From Tubiluchus corallicola (Eukaryota; Priapulida; Priapulimorpha; Priapulimorphida; Tubiluchidae), in assembly GCA_030141605.1 (NCBI GenBank), contig JAQGDQ010000230.1:186001-250000 (forward strand): a DNA stretch of 64,000 bases. The letters run 5' to 3'. The notes beneath the pieces were generated by a model. It was not told where the DNA came from. It made no database searches and saw only the letters and a program-made list of their open reading frames with translations. How positions within the stretch are numbered: position 1 is the stretch's first letter; each line of letters begins with the position of its first letter. The position numbers and the translations under genes are program-made. This document shows positions 38,101 through 52,415 of this stretch, one piece after another.

Positions 38101-40398
38101 ACAACACAGCTCGTACTCTGCACTGAATACCAATCAGTTGGTCTTTAGTTACTGATTGGGGAAAAAAGCAAGCGATTTGATGCAACTAAAGCGACAGTAA
38201 AGGTAACAAACTAAGCAATCATTATAAAGCTAAAGAATAATAAACAAAAAAGAATAATCTGATAGAAAAATTAGGGTAGAAATAAATGTTAGAAATAAAA
38301 TGAATGAGAAAGATAAGGTCTTTCTTCAGAGATATTAGGCAAATTAATTATTTTAATTAATCTTAAGCAATGAAAATGTAACCTGCCATAAGCTGTTGTA
38401 AAACATACTCAGTTGTTTTAGCAAAACAAACGAGCACCGAGTGATTATTCTGTATAGTGCAACCATGTGACATTAAGCTAACAAAATTTACTTCCCATAA
38501 ACTACATCTGACTGCAATACTAATAATTTAAAACCATTACTGAGTTCCAAGACAAAATATGCAGATGTCCACTGAAAGCAATTTCTTTGAGATGGCGGTA
38601 ATGACAATGAAGGCTGTCATTATCGTGATACCGTCAGCTAAAGTGGTCAGCACATATTGGTGTTTGCGGCGGTTTTTACGATTTTGCAGGTTTCGCGTTC
38701 GCAGACGGTTTTACCTGTCCAAAATTACCTATGCATTATGGCTTCGCAGTCACGCCTGACTAACTATTATCATCAAAGTCAACACACTCTAAGCTACGCC
38801 GGACAACAAAGCAAACTTCATCTTACTCCTATGTACACTGTAACCGACGAATTCGTAATTTCTACACAAACATATCAAGTCGTGGAGAAGCCGTTGATAA
38901 AACAAAACTGGTTAGTCTACTTGGGACAAGTGAGGAGGACTTTACGCAGGACATCTCTGTCAACAAACAATAATGGTAATCTCTGTTGGCTGATAGGTAG
39001 ATTCAATGATCTCTTTACGGCCGTTGGTAAACAAGCGCGGCACGCGGCAGCGTGAAACAAAAGACACAGTTTCATAGTTAAGGAGTTAAGTTAACGATTC
39101 TTGGATATAACAAAAAACAAACAAACAAATCAGCAATGAGCTACAATTATCTTTTTTCATCACTTACATACGTGGGTATTGCTAATAACATATATTTGCA
39201 AAGCTTCTACGTCAAGCAGATTGCGCGATTACTGGTGTAGCACCTTTTATATGTAACAAATATAGCCTACAATAACTGCTTGTGGTGTGTTATAAAATAC
39301 ACGCTTTACGTGATTTTGAAAGAACAGGCACTTTCTGATGAGAATAAATATTTTTAATAATGAGTCCCAAAAATCTGGTGCCTCTCAAAGTTGTGGAGCT
39401 CTAGAATACAACCTAGTTAGACCTTTGGTAAACCTCGTCTCATCTTAGGGAATTGTCCTTGGTAATGATCTAGATCTTGGTTCCTGCTCAACCAATCATC
39501 TAAGGTGAGTTTCCACCTCCACCATCCGCCTCATCCATCCACTTAAGTAGGTTGTGAATACTAGACAACGTGTATAACAGCAATATGTGAATCAAGAATA
39601 TAAGAACTATTTTTTAGATTTTTTATCGTTGTACAAGTTAAAAGAAGTATGATTATTAGGTATACATTTTTGCATACTGGCCTAGCACGTATAGAATTAT
39701 TCTCGTATCGTCAGCAAATTATTCCCGTGCACTTGTTTCTAACAACGTCTAAGCTAGTGCACGATTATTAAGTCAGTAATCAAAGCTCTCCCTCGCAGTA
39801 ATTCAACCGCAAATTGCGCCTGTCCCACGTTACATCATAGACTATAATGGGTAGATAATGTCTGTATTAACTCGGTTCTGTCTTTTAGCATGAAATTACC
39901 CGGCGAGGACATGGGCTGATGGCGTAATTGCAATAACGCAAGACATATGAAGCCATGAACTTTACGGACTGCATATAAATGGAGGGAATGGAAATTCGTT
40001 TAACATGGCTTCCTGCCCCGTGGCAATGTAAGAGGAAATTAGTTGCGAGGTCTCGACTGACGATTGTTGATGTCAATGATTCACTAAACGTGTTCTTAGG
40101 GAAACCAGGTATAATAGAGATGAAGTCATGGCCATAGAGTGCGAAGGGTAATGTGGGGTTACAAAAAGAGAGGAAAGAAAGAAATTCGTTTGACTGATTT
40201 TACCTAAATCTTTATTTTGAACAATGTTCACGTCAAATTCACAGTATCAACAGCAAATTACTTAATACGTATAACACACCTTTAAAAACAAAATGCAACG
40301 TACCTAGAAATTAGGTATCAATATGAAAGTGGACACATATTGATACTATTCTGCAGTCAAATTACTCTCATTTACATGGTAAGACAAGCGGAAAAAAG

Positions 40399-40399
<1 letters not shown>

Positions 40400-40459
<60 letters not shown>
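40400..40459. repeat. (AAAG)n to (GA)n microsatellite
   Basis: A few AAAG units pass into about 45 bases of GA dinucleotide. Confidence 0.93.
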
Positions 40460-40463
<4 letters not shown>

Positions 40464-41105
40464 AAATTTATAAAAATAAACAAACGAGAGAAAATGTCAG
40501 TAGAAAAAATTTCTAGTACGTTAACCTACAAATTATTATGAATACCTTAAACATATCACAAAATGTTTCATGTGTCTCAAAAGAACTGAATACATTACTA
40601 GAAAGCAGCTGGACGAAAAAACCAGCTAATTTTCATATACAACGTTAAAGCTAAAACAAATTTCTGGCTTTATTTTTCGTAAGACGTGGAGTTTTTATTG
40701 ATGTATTTTATCAACTAGAATGATTATAGAAAAGCACATAAAATGATGATGACGGTGGTGCATTTTTGAAAAGACAGCAAGAATCGCCCAGTAAATTTTC
40801 GTATCAGCCTAAGCTCCTACGACAGGCGGCTTATAATCATCAGTAATACGTCTTGTCCGGGGGTATTAACTTCAGGAATACATTCCATATTGATGTGAAC
40901 ACGAACACCCGAAACGGATTGCCATTTCTCTAATCAATTATGTATAGTGGCGCATGCATCTCATGTAAATCAGAAATTTCTAGTTTCTTTTGCAGGTTTA
41001 GCCGTTGCAAATCTTGCTGCAAAATAAGTAGCGACCAGGATATGATATAGTTACAAAATGTATTACAATTTTACCAGGTAACCAAAAACAGAAGCCGAAT
41101 GTAAA

Positions 41106-41168
41106 CAACAGCAATAGTAGCAGTAACAGTAGCAGAATACCAGGAGCAGCAACAGCAGCAGCAGCAGT
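41106..41168. repeat. Imperfect CAG/CAA/AGT tract
   Basis: Short run of CAGTAACAG, AGCAGCAACAG and CAGCAGCAG units. The 70-codon frame beginning at its right end (41167) has no recognised domain. Confidence 0.75.
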
Positions 41169-42708
41169 GATTGTAGGAAAAGCAACAGTACAATTCATTT
41201 CAGGAACAGAAGTAGGAGTGGCAGCTAAGGAACTGAAACATCAGGAAAACGATACGATTCATGAAGACGATCATGAAACTAATGAAGAATGGCGGGGACA
41301 GAAAGCAGTTATGTATACTGCACATTTGAAAATTAGAAGATTATTTTCCATGCACAGTCTGCCAGCGCTTTTAACTTGACCATAAACAATGAACAGCACT
41401 TGCTATAAATATAATAACTAAAATTAAAAGCATTTTAATTTAGTAATTAAAATTAACAATTTAAAAATGTTTTAGTGCTACAGCTTGGAAAGCAACTATA
41501 GATGATACAAGCACCGTATTAAAGTATCTTAACTGATGCAAATTATTGCTTTTAAATTTTCGTTAAATTTATGTTACCATCGCTGGCATATTAGCAGCAG
41601 CTGCAGGTTGCTAAGCTGCAACGTTAGCCTGTAAATCAGCGTCTCTGCATCTTCCGCTAATATCGCTCTTTTCTACAGAGCTGCAGCCTCCTCGCCTCCG
41701 GGTTTTGCACATGCAGCTCGCTTTCAGACCCAAACCAAAATTGCCTCTAATTACATGGTTGTCACACTTAAACGTCAGTTCTATCAACGCTAAATGACCG
41801 AGCAGAGCTTTACGAGCAGTCAGACACATACAGCTAAGTTTAAGTTGTAGTTATCACTGTATTCAGATTATGCAATATGATGAATGATTACAGACCATGC
41901 AGGGACTAACGAGTTAAGATTAATTATGGTTGCTTACGTCTATTCTTGGTTATGGCTTTAGTCATAGTCAAGAATAGAAACTATTTTGCATTGTTATTAA
42001 TGATAAGAAATATTGAAAGACTTGTTTAGCCCATAATACATACGGACTTACTACAATTATAAGCTTATTATGTTACCTTTTGAAATAACGTATAAAAGAT
42101 CAATAACAAAATTACAGAATTTACAAGAATTATAGATAATCAATAAAAACTTGAGAAGTAAAAAAGATTATTTCAGTATAATATTCGCACTGTCGTCATG
42201 CGCGAAAGAGGAAAACATGCACAATGTCGCTAAAATAAAGGGTCTTACTTTATTTGTTTATAATACACGTTTAACACAAATTACAAACCCACTAAAGAAC
42301 TGAATCACTAAAACTGCAAAAATCACATTGGAGAAAGCCACTTAGTAAAGCACAGAGATACCTGCTACGGAATCAGAAACACGCACATTGCAGTTTTCAG
42401 ACTTAATACATTTTGTGCCTTTGATTCCTTTGGTTTTTCCGTACTGCTGTGAAATCTAATGATCGTAATTTCTTGCGTTATAATTACTATAAAAAAACTA
42501 ACTAATATTCAGCTGTTTTTATTAATGGGTAAACTTTTCCATTTTTCCACTGATGACCGCAAATACCTCAAAATGATTTTCACTATCTACATCACCATCG
42601 CGAATTTGTTTATTTGTTCGATAGGGTAATACATGTCTTTTAGTGCATTAAATTTTTAGTTGTTTTCATGATGAAGGTGTTTTATTAAAAACATGTTTAC
42701 GGCGTTCA

Positions 42709-42797
42709 GTTATTATTATTATTATTATTATTATTATGATGAGGATTATCATCATCATCATCATCATCATCACCACCATCATCATTATTATTGTTGA
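42709..42797. repeat. Compound ATT / ATC trinucleotide tract
   Basis: About nine ATT units, a short spacer, then about eight ATC units followed by ACC and ATT variants. Confidence 0.9.
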
Positions 42798-45700
42798 TGA
42801 CTGAGGATACATATTATCCAACAGAGAAGTTTCAAACACACCTCCTAAAAAAGAAAAACATCTCAACTGTCTGAATACTTTAGTGTACAGTATAGTAAGA
42901 CGAGTGTTGACAGTTCGTGACCGAGTGAATGTATAAATGATTTATTTTAGACTACAATACCACGACTTGACGGACTTGTCTGTGAACTTATAGAAGGGCA
43001 TGTAGGTGCAAGGCTGTATCTTTTTAAAAAAAATGAGAAATTTAATGCTTTCTTCAAATTGTTTAAGAAGAAAAACGCATTAAAATAAACTCTTCGTGTA
43101 TTTGTCATTAATTTTGATACGTGCATTTCCTTTGTACTTGTTTTGTAAGCAGAATAAATACACGCCATCATTGTAGCAGAATGTGTGGACACGCATGAGA
43201 AAAAAAGAAATCTACAAAGGGAACAGCGCGTATTTTGCTGAAATCAGTAAAACATAACATTAATCGATAACAATTGCTTACACTATCAAAAAATTATAAC
43301 TAAGATTTCACAATTTTTCTGTATTTGCTAACAATTGTGTCTAAGAAAAAATTTGCAAGAAAGAACGTTAACATTTTTACGAAAATTAATGGAAAAATTC
43401 TGAATTACGATAATTAATTTAGCCCAAGCACTGTCCAGCCGATTTAAAGCATACATGCTTTTTGTTTCATGAGTTTCTATGAGTTAGAGAGTAGAGCATT
43501 TAGAGTCATAAGTACATGACTGGGAACGTAGAGAGAGGTTGAATATCTATTTGTACTGAATACAGTGTCATGTGCAAATTTTATAATTGCTTGCAGACTA
43601 ACATGCAGAAATAAAACAAGTACATATCCCACATACAATAAATATAGATATTAATCAAGGCTTGTATTAGGCCTAATTATCACTATCAACTAAACGTAGG
43701 CTTAATTGCCGTCATAATATTTTTAGCAGTGGTTACGCCATACCAATTATAGCTCTCGATGCTGCAAGTAAACACGATAATAATGCACGTGTGTACACAA
43801 ACACGGGCTGTCTGACGGGCGAACTTTCGAAGCTTTTTATTCAGGTTAATCAATAGTTGAAGAAGAAAGGCAAACAGCGAGTTAGTTTATTTTCCAGTTG
43901 TGGTAAAGTCAACACAACTCGTATCCAAATAAAAATCTAATATTGGAGGACTGCGACGCTGCTGTAGAGGAGAGCATGATTACTCTCTGCCTGGGTTTAC
44001 ATTTGGTCTTATCTGTTGGTGGAAGGCAGATGTGGAGAAAACGCGTTCTCAACAGAAGTCTGTAGACGTGGCTAAATGATGGAGAAGTCGCAAGATTTCT
44101 GGTGATTCTGGGTGAATGAGTGTGTTTTTGGATTAACTACCAATCTTGCAAGAGTTCTGAGGCACTCCCATGATTTGCCCTTTTCATTTCAATGCAGAAA
44201 ATGAAAGACATCGAGGGCGTGCAGAGATCCGAAAGAATAGGATTTCAAGGTATTGTACATTTAGTGCTTTCAGGCGTTTTGGCGGTGTTCGTAGCTCAGT
44301 CCAACCAGTAGACAATACAGAAATCAATGTAAATTATGTGATATCATGTAGCGCTACATCACGTGACCATATTGCTTGTTTACAGACCAAAACAATAAGT
44401 AATTTTAAATTCTTTATTTGGTTCATTGATACTTCAGTTCATAGGTCATTCTTCAAACATATCTTTACTCCTAGCAAACCGATAACAAAGGACACCATGT
44501 TGAAATCATAGACGTAATGTTTCCGCTGCAGAAGGAAGCCATATCAGCGTGTTCAGTGCACTCACAGATTTCACCTAATAATTTTACAGGCTTCTTGTGG
44601 TTTTTGGAAATGCTTTTTAGTTCTTTATTAAAATTAAAATTTGTGAGACCTCCTACCAATACAGTTTTTGGCTATAGCCTACAGTGGATCTTTATGCAGG
44701 AAGTAAGAATATGGCGTCCTTGCAACATGGCAGTCATACAACCCCATACGAAGGTGTGAGGAAGTTAGCATAATGAAATATATTGCATGTGAGCTACATA
44801 TTTACCTCGAGACTCGGATGTCAAGATCACAAGGTCAAAAATGTGAAACAACATTATTAGGCTGATGGTCATACTACTTAAATCTACTACAATGGCGTAA
44901 ACTTGGCACAGGGATAGTAGCAGACGGCCATATTGCTAAATTTACTATGGGATGTCAAAATGAACTTTTGTCCATATAATGATTTCATGTGAATTCTTTA
45001 ATCTGCGCATCTATTGCGGGTCTTGTTTTTACGTGAAATCTACTTTGATGGTATTTTAGAAATGATTTGTCCATCGAATTTTGCTTTTCATTTATAGTCT
45101 GAGTATTCACCTGAAATGTTAATTGTTTTGTTTAACTCTTATCATTCATACACATTTGGAGTTTGATTTTGTGCATTTCTATGCCAAAAGTGCGTTTTCT
45201 ACTTCATTAAGCAACGGTCGCACTGAAGCTGCTGCTAGGATAGCTTACGCGTGTTTCTCCTAATTCTTCCATGGTGGGAGGAAAGCAATTAAACGGGAAC
45301 GTGTTGTACAATTTGCGTGCTAATTGTATCGCTTTCGCGCCGTTAATTAGGTGGAATAAAATCAACAAAGTGTGATATAACGCGTTCTCCAGCCTTTCTT
45401 CACACACGATCCTGCAGTAATTAAAATTAAGAGCCGTGTATGGATGGAGGCGGAACCATAATCTAGAAATCTAAACCAAAACTTCGCGCATCGTGTGCAC
45501 ACTTTTGTATACTGTATACTTTATACACATCTGTATACTTTTTCAGACTACTTTTTCCTATAAAACAGGAACAGTTGTTTAAGTAGTAAATTACTGACGT
45601 AAGCTTGTTGTCCTCGAAACTGCCTTAGGCTGTTACTTTAAACAAGAGAGATATCCCATACTGCATGTTATAGCACTCTTAATGATGTCTGCCCAATTTG

Positions 45701-46692
45701 ATGGCATAAAAAGCCTCTAACTCTATTAAACTGTATTCACAGATAAGCCAAGTTTAGCTTTTTTGTGTAACTACAGAAACACTGAGTTGTAATATCAACG
45801 GTTTCATGGCACATCTTTAATATGAAAAGTGAAGCAACGGCGAAAATTACAAATCCGATTATTTACTAGAACTATTTAAGTGACTTTTATAGGTTCACCT
45901 TCTTTAAAAGTGGTTGTTGTTCTATTCAGGCTGTTCACTGACCACACTAGCTGCACATTGAACGTGTTCATTAAATTTGGCCATACTTTCACAATTGCTT
46001 GAGATATTTTGGTCAAACTCACACAGGAAGAGAATGTTGCAAGTCAGTGACAAACAGCAATAATAAGCAAGCAGATGTGTAGAAGCAAAATCGACTATTG
46101 GAAATTTTAAGCGCACAAAAAGAAAATAAATTTTTTTGTCGTTGAGGCATTGAAAATAAAACAGCATGCATTCAAACGAATATAGAGAAATAAACTGTAT
46201 GTAATGCGAATAATAGAGAAAACATTTCCACGTATCAGGGCGGTAATTATATGTATATTTATGCTAAATTCAGTAAAAGAATAAAATAAATTTGAGTAGA
46301 AACAACATAGGCGGAAAATTTACGCGATTTGCGTTATCGTGTTTTGCAACAAACAAAACAATTTTCTAAATGTACTTCTAACATCTAAACCTAAAAATGC
46401 TATATTTAATTAAATTACATCACACTGAAAACAAATTTACGGTATAAATGTATTACAGTACATAGGTTTGAAGAAACCTTCGTACATGAGGTCACCAATA
46501 GAAATACTTTGATATACAATGCCTCAACTGCATGTGTGTGATATTGGTACAAGTTTTATAAGTTCACATATATGAAGTTCACACACCGAGAAGATAACTG
46601 GGGAACTTGCTGGTCCAGCATGATGGTCCAGGTGGTTAGGAAATGAGTCGAAATTGCACTGCTGGCAGCGTTTGCCTGAGAGTCAAGATATC

Positions 46693-47187
46693 CACAGCAT
46701 GAATATTACCACAAAATGTATATTTCGTTTCATAAAAACAATTTTGAATCAATCAAAAATTATAAGGCGGTCTGAAAATCATAATCATCTGACAAACTCA
46801 TTGTTCTTCTGAAGATCAAATTTAGGGCCTTCGAAATTTCCCTTATTCAAACTGCGATATTAAATCCAATTGCACATGAGACGAATGTAGCTTTGACCAT
46901 ACTCAATACTACAAAACGAAAGAATACTTTAACAAAATAGTACATCGTATGTGGATAAGGTGAGATATATGTTCAGGTTCTTCACTTTGTTACACATTTT
47001 TATTACACAAATTTGGTTTTTTAATAAAATGGTATAACCGAAAAATGGCTGCCATCTAGAAACTGATTTTGTTTCTTCACTGAAAAGACCTAATTTGACG
47101 ACGTGCAATACAGACAAGATGAAATGGTTGATACCTAAAAGCATTATACGACACGTCTTTGAGATTGGTACAGACAACCAGCTTTTT
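46693..47187. repeat. Tandem duplication, 495-bp unit, copy 1
   Basis: This unit begins CACAGCATGAATATTACC and is followed immediately by a second copy. I find only one difference on reading (46869 A against 47364 T), so the duplication is recent or being homogenised. A minus-strand frame of about 80 codons is carried by both copies but shows no known domain. Confidence 0.93.
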
Positions 47188-47682
47188 CACAGCATGAATA
47201 TTACCACAAAATGTATATTTCGTTTCATAAAAACAATTTTGAATCAATCAAAAATTATAAGGCGGTCTGAAAATCATAATCATCTGACAAACTCATTGTT
47301 CTTCTGAAGATCAAATTTAGGGCCTTCGAAATTTCCCTTATTCAAACTGCGATATTAAATCCATTTGCACATGAGACGAATGTAGCTTTGACCATACTCA
47401 ATACTACAAAACGAAAGAATACTTTAACAAAATAGTACATCGTATGTGGATAAGGTGAGATATATGTTCAGGTTCTTCACTTTGTTACACATTTTTATTA
47501 CACAAATTTGGTTTTTTAATAAAATGGTATAACCGAAAAATGGCTGCCATCTAGAAACTGATTTTGTTTCTTCACTGAAAAGACCTAATTTGACGACGTG
47601 CAATACAGACAAGATGAAATGGTTGATACCTAAAAGCATTATACGACACGTCTTTGAGATTGGTACAGACAACCAGCTTTTT
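47188..47682. repeat. Tandem duplication, 495-bp unit, copy 2
   Basis: Second, directly adjoining copy of 46693-47187, ending CAACCAGCTTTTT like the first. Left and right flanks are unrelated, so there are exactly two units. An assembly artefact (collapsed or duplicated haplotype) is a possible alternative. Confidence 0.93.
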
Positions 47683-48965
47683 GTAAACACTTTTAATCAC
47701 GGCAGAGAGAAGTGCTGATGTCAAGACTAAGCAAGGTTGTGTTGTGGGTCAAAATTTTAACTGCGGTGTAGTACTGAAGGAATTTCTATGTTACGGAGAA
47801 ACGCACGTAATGTCGTATACGCAGTCAGTTAACGAGGCATACCTTTAATTGTTCGTGACATTGATCTACTGTTTTAGTAGTCCAGAACTAGAAGAAAATA
47901 AGAAAAAGAAAATGTATTATTATGTGATCAGTCGTTAAAGTTACAAATTAATTGCATCAGACACTACAGTTTACATAAAACGAATTCCGAGTTCTGGAGA
48001 AACCGAACTATGGTCTATGGTCAATGCTGAAAAAAGACCTGTACAGACGATACAATATAATAAAAACATACAAAAAACATGCAGAAGTAAAATTACGATA
48101 CATATAAATAATTGTGCATATTATTTAGCACAATTGTGCAATACAGCCTCTCGATCAATGTTGTACAACAGCGTCAAATTTTTAGTTAACCACACAAGAT
48201 TACGGACTTTGTAAGATGCTATGTAAGTTAGTAAATTTATGTACTTAAGATTTGCATTATCAAAAATGTTTACGCGCAATTAAAAATACTTGTTTAAAAA
48301 TTAAGTTTTTATTTACATTTATACTGACGTCTGTATAATTTTATGTGATTTACATAAACCATGCATACTTAAAGGCGAAATGTAATTAATTTCGATTAAA
48401 TTTGCTGATTTTTGTGTTTCTGCTCGTCACTTGCTAACCTGAAATTTTTTTAATGTTTTAAATTGCAGGTAATTTGTAGTTACAGATCGGCAAAAGGAAT
48501 TGGCTATTTTTAGCCTAGGGTGTATATTATTATTGTAACTTTGCATTTTAAACCTTTTTATGATTTATTTATATTAGCCTACGTTTTTAATGTTATAAAT
48601 ATATAAGGTATGAAGTTCGAAATAAGGAATTAATTCAAATCAAATCAAGTCGTTTTTGTTTTTGTTTTTCTCATTCTCCCTCGTTTAATCACTTTCGCTC
48701 TTTCGCTTGCTTCACTGCTATTTTATTGTTAACACATTTGTCTTTTCGGATTTGCGAACTGACAGATATATATCAGGATTACCAGAATAAAATTTCAATC
48801 CATTTGCTAGTTTAGTGTCAGCATTTTTTTGAAAATTCAACATCAGAGTTTTTCATAACGTACTGACTGCAGCATAGAAAATACCAAACTTAGCTTAGGA
48901 ATACACAGGAACTGTAACCCGACACAGGCATATTTTGAAAAGCTTGACTGCCATCCACAGTCACG

Positions 48966-48990
48966 TTTTCGTTTCGTTTCGTTTCGTTCG
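48966..48990. repeat. Short (TTTCG)n tract
   Basis: About five TTTCG pentamers. Confidence 0.8.
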
Positions 48991-51900
48991 TGACAAGTAT
49001 AGGACGATGGACAACTTATCTATACTTAAATGTTTGCAGTAACGAGTACTGCGCGCAAATTTAATAACTGCGACTTTTGATTCATCTAACAAAATAGGAC
49101 TTTTTACGCGTAATAATCTTATCCTGATGGAATGGGAATAAAAGGACCAAACGTTTTCTCGCTGCTCATAAAAGCTTCAAGTTGGCGACATAAACTTTGG
49201 CGACCCAACTCGCATCCAGTAAGCTATCACTTACAGCGAAATTATGAAATTCTTCTCCTGTATTATACGTGATATGAAGTTAGTGAAAGGGTTCTATTGA
49301 TGCCACTGAGCGCTTATGTCAACAAGCCCTGGCTTGGGCTACAGCCTGCTGACGAGGTTTAATATTCGCGCCTGAATACAGAAACACCCAGGCGGAGAAA
49401 AATAACACACCTCTGACCCGCGTAGCCGAAACTTATACGACCCAAAAAGCAATTAATATGCATAAGTAAATAAATATTATGTTGCTGAGTTCCGTTGGCG
49501 GTGAATAAATACGAATAAATGTAGAGCGAATACCATACATGAAAGAGTTCACGCTTAGACGATGTTGACATAAGATGGAACATGATTGTATACGAAGCTG
49601 AATATCATCTGAATAAGAGGCTAAACTTTTCATTGGCCAAGTTTGCACCTGGCGCCATCCACGTGGCCAGACCTACTTATAAGTTAAATCGCATTACCTA
49701 CAACACATTAAATATTGATAAACAAGATTCTTTGAGTATAAACTGTTAACCGTTTCAGGTGTTTTTCTGTTTGTATGAAGTTTCTCGTCTTTTCAGACTT
49801 GTGTTTGCTGAACAAACTACTTAAATATGGCGCGGCAAGCCGATGCAATATTGTTTGCAAGAAATTACCCGTAATATTTATAGGATGTAATAAAGAGCTA
49901 TTGGTTTCTTGACTGCTGCGTCTGTGTGTCACATAATAATGGTTATAATCCAAAAAAAATTTTACCCGGCTGTGGGTGTTGTATGGGTTTTTACCTTCCG
50001 TTGCCCATCTTATTCCTTTAGATTTCTTAAATAAAATCATTTGTTTTTAAAAATAGAGTTTCTAGCACTGCGCTTTAGATTCTTCACTTAATATTTAATT
50101 GATTTAAACTCTTCAGATTGTAATCAACGAGTTTAAGCCAGCCATTGATTTATATGTACTATATCGAAGTAAATGGGTTCTTGCATGCCTGAGTAGATAA
50201 GACTAGTGACTCTACTCAACAAAGGCTAATCAAGTACGATTTAAACGAAATTCATGTAAAAAACGGCTTCGTTACGTTCTTTTTACTGGCAAAATATCAG
50301 ATTTCGATCATTTTTATTGTATATCACTTTATTTTACTTCTGCACCACAGTTCTTGTTAGTTTTCATTACATTGATTAACTTTATCAAAAATTGTCAAAA
50401 ATCACACAGTGTTTGTTAACAGTCAAGACGGGTCTGCGCTTGCCCCTTGTCTGCTGCTCTATTGTAAGCAAAATAACTTCTATTACCTGATAGTTTAGAG
50501 CCAGCCAACGATTATAAAGTTGTCTACATAGTATAACATAGACTGGAATTTCATCGTGAAATCATAAATCTATATTGTATTCAGACTTAGACAGGATGTG
50601 GGTAAAAACGTCGAGTTGGCTTGGCCGTGCTCGTGAATGTTACACCTTATTTTGCATGTTAAATTGAATTTGATGAAGAAACCCTGCTCGCAAGCGCGCA
50701 TAGCCAGTGCTCAACGCCCTGTAATTATATCATCATTCACTCAAAGAGTTCAGAATATGCAAATGAACCATGACGATGTATTTAGATTTATTCTGGATAT
50801 GTAATCCGGGCACTATTAACGCAGGATTATATTCCAGTTCTGGGAGTTATTACTAAGGAGAAGGTCAGATGATTTTTAATGTACTGTATAATATAGCGTA
50901 TAAACCTGTAACAATTAAATGTTTCAGTTTGCAATACTAAGTTGTAATGCGATATGCTCTGTATTAAACTGTGTTATATTTGACCGATATCGAATAATAT
51001 TTCGTAATTTGGGCTTTACATACATAAACAAGTAAACAAGTAAACAGACAAATAATTAGTATATAAGTGAACTACAAACTATGAACGAGGAATATTAACG
51101 AGGCTCATATGCTGGTGCCTTATACATTAACCCCTTAGCTCTTTACCTTTCTGCAACTCCTTGCTTTGAATGAATGTCATGCAGCGTTCTCTTTACACAC
51201 ATAGATCCAGAATAGTTGCTTACAAAGTTAGTTTTTCCCCTATGTCCTCCTCCTGTCAATGGAATTATTTTCTGGAAAACTCTTTACCTGTTATTTGCAA
51301 TCTCATACTTGTAGAAGAAAGTTAACAGAAATGATCCTAGAGTTTTGGGTCTATTCGGTTATATAGTATACCCGTGCTGCATAGATAAATAATTAAATGT
51401 GCCTTTTTAATTGGTCACCAAACCAACGAACAATCTACTAAATTCAAAATAAAACTTTAATCTTATCAACTGCCATCGTGTGAGGTTAGCGAAGTTTGCG
51501 TAATTGAGATATGAAAATAATGTTTTACCAATGAAAATACGAAATCATTTATTTTATTTTTGAAGCACTTGAAGCATGTCGGTGGATGGCTAGATTAATA
51601 TTTTGCTTCGGTCGTGTGACGGAATTAAAAGACAACATGAAACAGGAGGTTTGATCATGCAAAAAAATAAAATTATCTGAACTAAGAAGAACGAAGCTGC
51701 TGTCACTTGAGTTCATCTTACATTTCATGTTGTAAAATTCACATCATGAACGCGAAGCACTATATAAATGCCTAGACAGGTTAATAAAGTATTGTGATTG
51801 AAAGTGTTATTTCCATTTCATTAACATTTTATAAGTCTTAATTAATTTCCAAAAAAATCAATTCACTGAATCGCTTTTATGTAAATTTATATTCTAAATG

Positions 51901-52415
51901 TTATAAAAATGTGTCATTTTCCCTTCGCGAAATTTCCAGTCATTGCATGTTTTTAAAACTGAAATCGTTCACATACAGACTATATATATATAGGCCGTCA
52001 CTTCCACATTGGTGCGTTTTGCCTATCGTGTACGCCTAGCCAATTCAAACCATAATAACAGTTTTAATTAAAGTGCAATTAATTGCATGTATCACTCGTG
52101 ACGTAATCGACGCATTATCGTCAACCGTCTGTTGCCGTTATCGTATACATCACCGTCCTGTCAACACTCTGTTTGAAAATTTCAGACCAGATGCAGCCTA
52201 GACAATGAACTTGATCAGCTCTGTTTTCGCAAACCTGGACGAACTCAAAAAGACAAAAGTGAAAGAAACTGTAAAAAGGGACAGTAAAAGACAATTGTAA
52301 GAAAGACAATAGTAAAAACATAGTGGCAAAGAAAAATGGTAAATAAGGCAATGGTAATAAAGACAAAATTAAAAAAGCAAATTACAAAAACATAAGTAAA
52401 GTTATAAAAAAATCA

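Larger units (their letters stand above)
28701..46692. other. Intergenic DNA downstream of FoxA, no supported gene
   Basis: From 28.7 to about 32.1 kb the sequence is extremely AT-rich with no frame of interest. Further on it is mixed, with short AAT, GA, CAG and ATT/ATC microsatellites. The longest non-repetitive frame (38657-39055, 132 codons, + strand) has no recognisable domain and is probably chance. More complex islands at about 32170-32640, 39770-40090 and 45200-45480 are possible regulatory elements. Confidence 0.55.

Noticed and set aside
38657-39055. 132-residue + strand frame as a gene
   Set aside because: Longest non-repetitive frame outside FoxA, but no domain, no clear promoter or poly(A) context, and this length can occur by chance.
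46929-47690. Repeated minus-strand frame of about 80 residues as a duplicated gene
   Set aside because: The frame is duplicated only because the DNA is; no known domain, and the first copy lacks the extra N-terminal residues of the second.
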